Shown one piece after another: positions 8,020 through 14,911 of a stretch of 64,000 bases of DNA. The position numbers were made by a program, and so were the translations under genes. Each line of letters starts with the position of its first letter. The first letter of the stretch is position 1. The notes below the pieces were generated by a model, which had not been told where the DNA came from, ran no database searches, and was given only the letters and a program-made list of their open reading frames with translations. Source of the DNA: Alistipes sp. (GTDB taxonomy: Bacteria > Bacteroidota > Bacteroidia > Bacteroidales > Rikenellaceae); assembly GCA_017547175.1 (NCBI GenBank), contig JAFYQI010000006.1, positions 186,001 to 250,000 on the forward strand, given 5' to 3'.

Positions 8020-9471
8020 ATGCTTGCATCTCAGGTAATTCTTGCAGCCTTGATCGGCTATTTGGTGTTGCTGTTGGTTGTCGGCCGATTGTCGGCCCGC
8101 ACCGCAAGTAATGCGCTCTTCTTTACGGCGGAGCGCGGGGTGGCCTGGTATATCGCCTGGCCGGCCATGATCACGGCGGCCATGTCGGGTATTACCTTCA
8201 TTTCGCTCCCCGGATCGGTAGCGCAGGATGGCTTTACCTATTTGCAGATGGTGCTCGGCTTTACGGTCGGACAGTTGTTGGTGGCTTATTGGTTGGTCCC
8301 ACTCTTCTACCGCATGCGCCTCACCTCGCTCTATGAATACCTCGCGGCCCGTTTTGGTCGTACGTCACACCGTACGGGCGCACTCTTCTTTTTCCTCTCG
8401 AAATATGCCGCCTCGGCCTTGAAACTCTATTTGGTTGCTGCGGTGTTGCAACTGCTTCTGTTTGAGCGAATCGGAATCCCGTTTGGGATAAATGCGCTTG
8501 TTTGTACAGCTATCTGTTGGGGCTACACGATGCGTGGAGGGGTGAAGTCGGTCTTGTTAACAGATTGGATTAAGACGCTGTTGTTGCTCGCTGCAGTAGG
8601 GGTGACTATTGTGGTGTTGCTTGATCGGCTCGACTGGAGCTGGGCTACCTGTTGGCAGGCTTTGGCAGAGTCGCCCCATTCCCGGATCTTCTGCTTCGAT
8701 GATCCGGCTTCCGATCGTTACTTTTGGCGCATGTTTTTGGCCGGTATCGTGTTGTTGATTGCCATGACGGGGTTGGATCAGGATCTGATGCAACGCAACC
8801 TGGCTTGTCGTTCGATACGCGATGTGCAGCGAAATATTGTCCTTACGGCGATCTCGCAGGCGGTGGTCATCACCCTTTTGCTGGGACTCGGATTTTTACT
8901 CTATGCCTATGCCGAGCAGGCGGGTTTGGAGTTGCCGACCAAGAGCGATGAACTCTTTCCGTTGGTGGCCGTTGGTGGAGGTTTGCCGATGGTGGTTGGA
9001 GCGTTGTTTGTGGTGGGTTTTGCGGCTACAAGCCTTTCGTCGGTAGGGTCGGCATTGACCGCTTTAACTACCTCGTTTTCGGTGGATGTAATGCAGGGTA
9101 AATCGCTTGATGAAAGCCGTTTGTTGAAACTCAGAAAACGCACGCATGGTGTTATGACACTGCTGCTTTTTGGGGCAGTTTTGCTCTTGGAATATGCGGC
9201 TGATGATAGTTCGATCAATTTGATTTATCGCATGGCAGGCTATACCTACGGTCCGTTGTTGGGTATGTTCCTCTTTGGCCTATGGAGTCGTCTTGAGGTG
9301 CGCGATCGCTGGGTTTGGTTGCCGGCTCTTGCTGCACCATGTGTAATGGGTGTTTTGCAGGAATATCTACGCACCCGCTGGCAGATCGAGATTGGGTTCG
9401 AACTGCTGATTTACAACGCCCTGCTGGTGATGGTGGGGTTGTGGCTGCTACGTCGTAAGCCTATCGCTTGA
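8020..9471 (+). CDS. Sodium:solute symporter (SSS family)
   Basis: Inner-membrane secondary transporter of 483 residues with about 13 hydrophobic helices. The N-terminal part has the SSS hallmarks: a broken first helix, then ITAAMSGITFISLPG and a long run of membrane segments. The region ALFVVGFAATSLSSVGSAL carries the small and hydroxyl residues found at the sodium site of the family. The open frame runs 30 codons further upstream, but that part contains the promoter, so the ATG at 8020 is chosen. Substrate unknown. The 3' end overlaps the convergent DUF486 gene by 11 bases. Confidence 0.88.
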   Translation: MLASQVILAALIGYLVLLLVVGRLSARTASNALFFTAERGVAWYIAWPAMITAAMSGITFISLPGSVAQDGFTYLQMVLGFTVGQLLVAYWLVPLFYRMRLTSLYEYLAARFGRTSHRTGALFFFLSKYAASALKLYLVAAVLQLLLFERIGIPFGINALVCTAICWGYTMRGGVKSVLLTDWIKTLLLLAAVGVTIVVLLDRLDWSWATCWQALAESPHSRIFCFDDPASDRYFWRMFLAGIVLLIAMTGLDQDLMQRNLACRSIRDVQRNIVLTAISQAVVITLLLGLGFLLYAYAEQAGLELPTKSDELFPLVAVGGGLPMVVGALFVVGFAATSLSSVGSALTALTTSFSVDVMQGKSLDESRLLKLRKRTHGVMTLLLFGAVLLLEYAADDSSINLIYRMAGYTYGPLLGMFLFGLWSRLEVRDRWVWLPALAAPCVMGVLQEYLRTRWQIEIGFELLIYNALLVMVGLWLLRRKPIA

Positions 9472-9826
9472 AGATAAAATAGACGGCTAAAATCAAGCAG
9501 GCAAAGCCGGCAATGTGATTCCATCGCAGAGCCTCGCTACGCATGAAGACGAGCATGAAGAGGGTGAAGACGGAGAGCGATATAACCTCTTGAATAACTT
9601 TTAGTTGCCACAGCGTGAACGGGCCTCCGAAGGCAGCCGAACCGAGTCGATTGGCGGGAACCATAAAGCTATATTCGGCCAGGGCGATGAGCCACGATAC
9701 GAGTACGATGGCCACAAGCCCCAACTTCTCGAACTTCGATTTGAAGGCGATCTGGCCATACCAGGCCAAGGTCATAAAGGTGTTTGAGACGACCAACAGG
9801 CCGATTGCAGAGAGTGCACGAAACAT
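9461..9826 (-). CDS. DUF486 (DMT-type) small membrane protein
   Basis: Protein of 121 residues with four hydrophobic helices. It shows the family traits: FRALSAIGLLVVSNTFMTLAWYG at the start, a VPANRLG motif in the middle, and an NHIAGFACLILAVYFIF last helix. DUF486 belongs to the drug/metabolite transporter clan; its substrate is unknown. I chose the ATG at 9826; the longer frame would run through a minus-strand TACTTTTG box (9849-9856) that looks like its promoter. It overlaps the end of the sodium symporter convergently. Confidence 0.85.
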   Translation of the reverse strand: MFRALSAIGLLVVSNTFMTLAWYGQIAFKSKFEKLGLVAIVLVSWLIALAEYSFMVPANRLGSAAFGGPFTLWQLKVIQEVISLSVFTLFMLVFMRSEALRWNHIAGFACLILAVYFIFKR

Positions 9827-9874
9827 GATAATATCCCTTTTGTGGGCGCAAAAGTATAAAAAAACAGTGAAACA

Positions 9875-10675
9875 ATGAGCGCATCGAAGCAAAAATATGC
9901 CCTTGTAACGGGTGCAGCCTCGGGAATGGGGCGAAGCTATGCCTGTCAGCTCGCCTGTATGGGGTATGGGGTGGTGGCTGTAGATCGTGATGAGGCTGCC
10001 CTGCAGCGCTTGATGAAAGAGTTAACGGCGTGCAGTCAAGCCGCGCATCGGGCTCTTGTGCTTGATTTGTCGCTGGTGGATGCCGCCGAACAACTGATGG
10101 CGCAACTTGCGCATATCGAATCGGATATCGAAGTGCTGATTTGTAATGCGGGAGTGTTGGCTTTTGGCGGTTTTAGTGCGCTGACCGAGGAGCGCATAGC
10201 AACTGTGATCTCCTTGCATATAACCACTCATACGAAGCTGATACATCGCATCGGTACGATGATGCGCAGTCACTCGCGAGGCTATATTTTGTGGGTTTCG
10301 TCAGCTACTGCCTGGATGGCCTATCCGTCGATTGCGCTGTATGCTGCTACAAAAAACTTTGTAAAGATGCTCTCTGAAGCGCTGCACGATGAATGGGCGC
10401 AAGATGGCGTGGTGGTGACGGTTGTCTGCCCGGGCGCGGTCGATACTCCCTTCTATCGTCTTGATAAACGCATGCGCGGTTGGCTGTTGCGTATGGGTGT
10501 CATGCTGACACCTGACGAAGTGGCTCGGAGGGCTTTGCGTGCGCTCTTCAAGGGACGCAAACGGCTGCTGCCCGGGTTGGCTGCTAAGGGGATGGCCTTG
10601 GCAGGGTGGTTTCTTCCCTCGTGGTTGATTCGTCGCGTGGTGCGTATCGAACGGGTGCGACGCCTATTGATGTAA
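9875..10675 (+). CDS. Short-chain dehydrogenase/reductase (SDR)
   Basis: NAD(P)-dependent oxidoreductase of 266 residues. The Rossmann cofactor motif TGAASGMG is at about residues 12-19, NAG at about 90, catalytic Ser in WVSSA, and the YAATK catalytic Tyr-Lys pair near residues 153-157. The last 40 residues are hydrophobic then basic (GMALAGWFLPSWLIRRVVRIERVRR), which may attach the protein to the membrane, as in some lipid-acting SDRs of the DltE-like group. Substrate unknown. It overlaps the convergent HAD gene by 12 bases. Confidence 0.85.
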   Translation: MSASKQKYALVTGAASGMGRSYACQLACMGYGVVAVDRDEAALQRLMKELTACSQAAHRALVLDLSLVDAAEQLMAQLAHIESDIEVLICNAGVLAFGGFSALTEERIATVISLHITTHTKLIHRIGTMMRSHSRGYILWVSSATAWMAYPSIALYAATKNFVKMLSEALHDEWAQDGVVVTVVCPGAVDTPFYRLDKRMRGWLLRMGVMLTPDEVARRALRALFKGRKRLLPGLAAKGMALAGWFLPSWLIRRVVRIERVRRLLM

Positions 10676-11338
10676 GACTCTCGATAGGTCGATTTCTGTG
10701 AAATCTTCAACGACGATATCGGCCAAATTATCGGCCAAAATTTGTGCTTTTGTAAGTGTGGTTGCAATACCGACTACAAGCCCTGCTCCGGCCCTTCTGG
10801 CGGCCTCAAATCCTGCTCGAGCATCTTCGAAGATAATGCACTCCTCAATCTTGATGCCCAACTCTTTGGCTGCAGTTATATAAATCTCAGGATCAGGTTT
10901 GCATCGCGCTACCATATCGCCAGAAATCTGCACGTCGAAAAAGGCCTCTATTTTACATTTGGAAAGGACAAAATTAACATTGTCGCGACATCCCGATGAG
11001 CCAACAGCGCAACGTATGCCGGCTTGATGTAGCTGCTCTAACAGGGCCCTCAAACCGGTGATCGGTTGAATCGTCGGCGCATAGATTTCGCGGTAAATCT
11101 GCTCCTTTTCGTCGCCCAAAGCCTTGAGTCCCTTGTTGCGAATGACCACCTCGGGCAGCAGCATGCGCATAATATCGTCCGATCCCATGCCAAAGGCGTT
11201 GCTGAGTCTTGACTCCCAATCGGTTACGCCGTATCTGTCGCAAAAAAATCTGAAGGCTTGAACGTGTATGTCCGAATTGTCGACTAGCGTGCCGTCCATG
11301 TCAAACAGTGCGGCGCGAAACGGGATGGTTGGCTTCAT
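10664..11338 (-). CDS. HAD-superfamily hydrolase, beta-phosphoglucomutase-like
   Basis: Protein of 224 residues with the HAD motifs in order. DMDGTLVDN near residue 14 has the nucleophile and acid/base Asp residues, GSSG near 115 is motif II, a Lys in the CKPDP stretch is motif III, and the FEDA stretch is motif IV. The cap lies between motifs I and II, as in beta-phosphoglucomutase and sugar-phosphatases. Which phosphate ester it acts on cannot be read. Its promoter lies inside the first copy of a 247-bp repeat that begins 6 bases before the start codon. The HAD gene ends convergently with the SDR gene. Confidence 0.85.
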   Translation of the reverse strand: MKPTIPFRAALFDMDGTLVDNSDIHVQAFRFFCDRYGVTDWESRLSNAFGMGSDDIMRMLLPEVVIRNKGLKALGDEKEQIYREIYAPTIQPITGLRALLEQLHQAGIRCAVGSSGCRDNVNFVLSKCKIEAFFDVQISGDMVARCKPDPEIYITAAKELGIKIEECIIFEDARAGFEAARRAGAGLVVGIATTLTKAQILADNLADIVVEDFTEIDLSRVLHQ

Positions 11339-11344
11339 GGTGTG

Positions 11345-11591
11345 AAAATATTTAATTAATATGCTAAGGTGTACAATACACTCTCACCCAGCATCCCACA
11401 AAGATACCAATCATTCCAATAATATCCAAATGCTTGTTAAATAATTTAACTTGGTGATTTATAGGGAATTAGAGAGATTGCTTTTCAATAATGAGAATCT
11501 TCCGTAAAGTCCCTAATGCGCATAGAGGAATGGTTACCAATCAGTTAGATTATTTTAGTGTTCACCTGTGATATATTAACTAAATATTCTG
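11345..11591. repeat. 247-bp direct repeat, copy 1 (carries HAD promoter)
   Basis: AT-rich unit matching 12761-13007 almost base for base with a handful of substitutions and two single-base indels. It begins 6 bases before the HAD start codon and contains the HAD-gene promoter on the minus strand. It ends at AACTAAATATTCTG. No ORF, no tRNA and no terminal inverted repeat is seen in it. Together with copy 2 it frames the sulfite-exporter-family gene. Confidence 0.9.
11399..11430 (-). promoter_or_regulatory. Promoter of the HAD hydrolase gene
   Basis: Minus strand TTTG (11427-11430), 20-base gap, TATCTTTG (11399-11406). The predicted leader is about 55 bases. The same -7 box exists in repeat copy 2 (12815-12822), where it points at the 3' end of the permease gene. 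Confidence 0.7.
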
Positions 11592-11635
11592 CTTGAATTT
11601 TTCATATCTTTGCCTAACTAAACCTGGATACACAA

Positions 11636-11737
11636 TGGCAGAAAAGGCCTATTTTACCTACCATGTCGAGCCCCAGTCGCTCGACTTCAATTCGCGCCGA
11701 TCGATCGTGCGACAGCAAAAGCAGCCGTCGATCTAAC
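11636..11737 (+). pseudogene. Possible N-terminal remnant of an acyl-ACP thioesterase-like gene
   Basis: A 33-codon frame with ATG, preceded by a -7 box TATCTTTG (11605-11612). Its first 20 or so residues (MAEKAYFTYHVEPQSLDF) look to me like the start of Bacteroidota acyl-ACP thioesterases; after that it turns basic and stops. The likely reading is a gene start left behind by a deletion. The resemblance is from memory and short, so confidence is low. The rest of 11738-11840 holds no recognisable feature. Confidence 0.3.
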
Positions 11738-11842
11738 GACAAGGATAATCAAAAATCCCGAATGGCGGCACGATTTCATTGTTTTTCAATAAAAGAGGGT
11801 GCATCCCACCGTATTATCCCCCAATCACCCATGTACACCGAT

Positions 11843-11873
11843 TTTGGCATTCGAGAAATTAGGCCTATTTTTG
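11843..11873 (+). promoter_or_regulatory. Promoter of the sulfite-exporter-family gene
   Basis: TTTG (11843-11846), 19-base gap, TATTTTTG (11866-11873); ATG follows about 28 bases later. Confidence 0.72.
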
Positions 11874-11901
11874 TGCTCTAAAGATTGATATTGGGCAGAC
11901 G

Positions 11902-12645
11902 ATGATCGAATTATTGACTACATTTCAGTGGGTTATTCTGGTGCTTACGGCGCTTTGTATCGGCATGTCGAAGACGGGCGTGCAGGGCTTGATGCTGCTC
12001 GCCGTCCCCTATATGGCGATGGCTTTCGGTGCGAAGGCCTCTACGGGTGTTATCCTGCCGATGCTCTGTATGGCGGACATCATTGCCGTGGTCTATTACA
12101 AGCGCATTGCTGACTGGAAGGTGGTCGCGAAACTGCTTCCTACGGCCATCCTCGGATTTTTTGTAGCCATCTTTGTCGATCGGTTGATCCCCGCGAACGA
12201 ATTCCGCCAACTTATGGGCTGGACGCTGGCGTTGGTCTTGGTCGTGATGGCCTGGAGCGAACTCTTTGGGAAGGAGAATCGATGGATGAAGCGGTGGTGG
12301 TACTCCGCGCTGTTTGGCCTGCTCGGAGGCTTTACTACGATGATTGGCAATGCCGCAGGGCCGGTGATGTCGATCTATTTGCTCTCGATGCGCAAGGGTA
12401 AGATGGAGTATATCGGCATCAATGCCTGGTTTTTCTTGGTGGTGAACCTGCTGAAAGTACCCCTGCAAATTTTTGTCTGGGAGAATATCTCGTGGGATAC
12501 CTTCTCGCTCAACCTGCTGATGCTGCCCATCATCGCTCTGGGTGCTTGGCTGGGTATTTCGATCATTAAATTATTCCCCGAAAAGGCCTTCCGCCGCTTT
12601 ATTCAGTTGGTTACCATGCTGTCGGTGGCGATGATGTTCTGCTAA
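11902..12645 (+). CDS. Sulfite exporter TauE/SafE family (TSUP) permease
   Basis: Inner-membrane protein of 247 residues with about eight helices. It has the two-fold TSUP arrangement: an N-terminal CIGMSKTGVQGLMLLAVPYMA segment and a second-half GGFTTMIGNAAGPVMSIYLLS segment, the two family hallmarks. Members export small sulfur or carbon anions (sulfite, sulfoacetate, sometimes others); the substrate is not readable. The gene has its own promoter and terminator and forms a self-contained unit between two 247-bp direct repeats. This suggests it was added between the HAD gene and the transketolase operon by a recombination event. Confidence 0.9.
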   Translation: MIELLTTFQWVILVLTALCIGMSKTGVQGLMLLAVPYMAMAFGAKASTGVILPMLCMADIIAVVYYKRIADWKVVAKLLPTAILGFFVAIFVDRLIPANEFRQLMGWTLALVLVVMAWSELFGKENRWMKRWWYSALFGLLGGFTTMIGNAAGPVMSIYLLSMRKGKMEYIGINAWFFLVVNLLKVPLQIFVWENISWDTFSLNLLMLPIIALGAWLGISIIKLFPEKAFRRFIQLVTMLSVAMMFC

Positions 12646-12697
12646 TGATCGCTGCACCCAATCAACCATTTCAGGATTGGGAGAATTGGAAAAAAAT

Positions 12698-12737
12698 GCG
12701 AGATAGCCCAGATGGACTATCTCGCTTGCGTTTTTTT
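12698..12737 (+). terminator. Terminator of the TSUP gene
   Basis: Stem GCGAGATAG (12698-12706) / CTATCTCGC (12717-12725), 10-base loop, T7 run at 12731-12737. Confidence 0.82.
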
Positions 12738-12760
12738 AGTTAAAATATCGAAGGTATAAC

Positions 12761-13007
12761 AAAATATTAAATTAATATGCTCAAGGTGTACAATAACTCT
12801 CACCCAGCACCCCACAAAGATACCAATCATTCCAATAATATCAAAATGTGTGTTAAATAATTTAACTTGGTGATTTATAGAGAATTACAAAGATTGCTTT
12901 TCAATAATGAGAATCTTCCGTAAAGTCCCTAATACCCATAGAGGAATGGTTACCAATAAGTTAGATTATTTTAGTGTTCACCTGTGATATATTAACTAAA
13001 TATTTTG
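12761..13007. repeat. 247-bp direct repeat, copy 2
   Basis: Same orientation as copy 1 (11345-11591). Here the left end follows the TSUP terminator and the right end lies about 50 bases before the transketolase promoter. The minus-strand TATCTTTG box is intact, so an orphan promoter would read leftward, antisense to the end of the TSUP gene. The stretch 12646-13123 otherwise holds only the terminator and the transketolase promoter. Confidence 0.9.
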
Positions 13008-13054
13008 TTTTATGCGCAAAAGTACTACTTTTTGACGAAATCTGCGCCGTTGAT

Positions 13055-13085
13055 TTTGTGGTTTTGCGATTTCTTATTACCTTTA
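13055..13085 (+). promoter_or_regulatory. Promoter of the transketolase-isomerase operon
   Basis: TTTG (13055-13058), 19-base gap, TACCTTTA (13078-13085), one base off consensus; the ATG at 13124 follows after a leader of about 30 bases. It decides the start: an upstream ATG at 12974 in the same frame precedes the promoter. Confidence 0.65.
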
Positions 13086-13123
13086 TACGTTTAAAAAGCA
13101 AATCACATAAAAACTCAAACAAT

Positions 13124-13954
13124 ATGCAAACAAAAGAACTGATGTTGCAGGCCGAGAAAAACCGCAAGCGTCTGGTCGAAATTGTCCAGATTGCCAAGGC
13201 CGGCCATATCGGCGGTGGTCTCTCGTCGATGAATATGCTGACGGCACTCTATTTCGAGGTCATGAAACTCGATCCGCAGAATCCGAAGTGGGAGGATCGC
13301 GACCGTTTTGTGATGAGTAAGGGTCACTGCGTCGAGGCGCTCTATAGTGTGCTCGAAAATCGTGGCTTCATTACGAAGGAGCTGACCGATACCTACGGAC
13401 AGTTCGATACGCCGCTGGCCGGTCACCCGACGATCGAGGTGCCGGGCATCGAGGTAAACAGCGGTGCATTGGGTCATGGCCTGCCGATTGGCGTGGGTAT
13501 GGCTATTGCCGCCAAGATGGATAAGAAGAGCTGGAAGACCTACGTCCTGATGGGCGATGGTGAGCAGGGTGAGGGTTCGATCTATGAGGCTGCCATGGCC
13601 GGTAGTCACTATAAGCTCGACAATCTGGTGGCCATCATCGACCGCAATGGTCTGCAGATCAGCGATACGACTGAGAATGTGATGGCTCTCGAGCCGATTG
13701 CGGCACGTTGGTCGGCCTTCGGCTGGGATGTGCAGGAGATCAACGGCGACAGCATGGAGGAGATTGTAGCTGCCTTCGAGAAGATCGATTACAACTGTGG
13801 TAAACCCCACCTGATCGTTTCGCGCACGACGAAGGGTAACGGTGTGAAGCTGATGGAGAATATCCTCAAGTGGCACCACGGCGTTCCGACGCAGGAGGAG
13901 TATGAGGCTGCGATTGCTGAGATCGAGGCCCGCATCGAGTCATTAACAAAATAA
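13124..13954 (+). CDS. Transketolase-like enzyme, N-terminal (TPP-binding) subunit
   Basis: Subunit of 276 residues forming the thiamine-diphosphate pyrophosphate-binding half of a two-subunit transketolase. It has the GHIGGGLSS start of the domain, then a GDGEQGEGSIYEA stretch and NRNG (GDG-X-N thiamine motif, about residues 144-173). The matching C-terminal half is the next gene, 14 bases on. Split transketolases occur in general pentose metabolism and also in the D-apiose route (AptA/AptB). Here the pair opens an operon with a kinase and a sugar isomerase, so a dedicated catabolic role is more likely than housekeeping. The upstream in-frame ATG at 12974 is rejected. Confidence 0.85.
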   Translation: MQTKELMLQAEKNRKRLVEIVQIAKAGHIGGGLSSMNMLTALYFEVMKLDPQNPKWEDRDRFVMSKGHCVEALYSVLENRGFITKELTDTYGQFDTPLAGHPTIEVPGIEVNSGALGHGLPIGVGMAIAAKMDKKSWKTYVLMGDGEQGEGSIYEAAMAGSHYKLDNLVAIIDRNGLQISDTTENVMALEPIAARWSAFGWDVQEINGDSMEEIVAAFEKIDYNCGKPHLIVSRTTKGNGVKLMENILKWHHGVPTQEEYEAAIAEIEARIESLTK

Positions 13955-13968
13955 GCGAATCAAACGAT

Positions 13969-14907
13969 ATGGAGATTAAGAGTGTACCTTGCCGCCAGAG
14001 TTTTACCGATACGCTCGTCGAGCTGGCAAAAGAGGATAAGAATATTGTGGCCGTAACGACCGATGCCCGTGGCTCGGTGACGCTGACCAAGTTTTTCAAG
14101 GAGCTGCCCGAGCAGGCCGTAGAGTGCGGTATTGCCGAGCAGGATGCCGTGGGTATTGCTGCCGGTCTGGCTCAGTCGGGTAAGAATACCTTTGTTTGCG
14201 GTCCTGCCTGTTTCTATGTAGCCCGTTCGTTGGAGCAGGTGAAGGTCGATGTGGCCTATTCGCAGAATCCGGTGAAGATTCTCGGTGTGAGTGGAGGTGT
14301 GGCTTATGGCGCACTGGGTGCTACGCACCACAGTTTGCATGATATTGCAGTACTGCGTACTTTTCCGGGTATGAATGTCTTCCTGCCTTGCGATGCTCGT
14401 CAGACGCGCAAGCTGGTGCAGAAGCTCGTGAAATTCCCCGAGGCCGGTTACGTGCGCGTAGGTCGCAACGCTGTCCCCGATGTTTACGAGAACGATGACT
14501 TTGAGTTCGAGCTGGGTAAGGCTACGATGTTGCAGGATGGTAAGGATCTGACCATCATCGGTTGCGGTGAGACGGTTTACCACTGCTGGGAGGCTGCCAA
14601 GCAGCTCGCCAAGCAGGGCATCCGGGCCCGTGTGCTGGATATGCACACGCTGAAGCCCGCCGACGAGGAGGCCATCCTCAAGGCTGCTCGTGAGACGGGT
14701 CGCATCGTGACGGTCGAGGAGCACAGCCGCTATGGTGGTCTGGGCGGTATTGTGACGGAACTTACGGCCGAGAAGTGCCCCGTTCCGGTGCGCATCTTGG
14801 GTATTCCCGATGAGAATGTCGTACACGGTAAGCCGCTGGAGATTTTCCACCATTACCACCTCGACGCGGAGGGTATCGTAGCCGAAGTGTTGGATTTTCT
14901 GAAGTAA
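13969..14907 (+). CDS. Transketolase-like enzyme, C-terminal (pyrimidine-binding) subunit
   Basis: Subunit of 312 residues with the transketolase pyrimidine domain first and the transketolase C-terminal domain after about residue 190. The catalytic glutamate region reads VECGIAEQDAVGIAAG (about residues 46-61), and ALGATHHSLHDIAVLR is the conserved loop after it. It completes the enzyme begun by the preceding gene and is followed 4 bases later by the kinase, so the three are tightly coupled. In the D-apiose route the equivalent subunit transfers a two-carbon unit from apulose 4-phosphate; that specificity is only a hypothesis here. Confidence 0.85.
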   Translation: MEIKSVPCRQSFTDTLVELAKEDKNIVAVTTDARGSVTLTKFFKELPEQAVECGIAEQDAVGIAAGLAQSGKNTFVCGPACFYVARSLEQVKVDVAYSQNPVKILGVSGGVAYGALGATHHSLHDIAVLRTFPGMNVFLPCDARQTRKLVQKLVKFPEAGYVRVGRNAVPDVYENDDFEFELGKATMLQDGKDLTIIGCGETVYHCWEAAKQLAKQGIRARVLDMHTLKPADEEAILKAARETGRIVTVEEHSRYGGLGGIVTELTAEKCPVPVRILGIPDENVVHGKPLEIFHHYHLDAEGIVAEVLDFLK

Positions 14908-14911
14908 GAAG

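Noticed and set aside
11345-13007. Insertion sequence or transposon explanation for the repeat-framed permease
   Set aside because: No transposase, no terminal inverted repeats in the 247-bp units, and no target-site duplication could be seen.
12974-13123. Upstream extension of the transketolase N-subunit
   Set aside because: The extra 50 codons include part of the 247-bp repeat and the promoter; the homologous protein starts at 13124.
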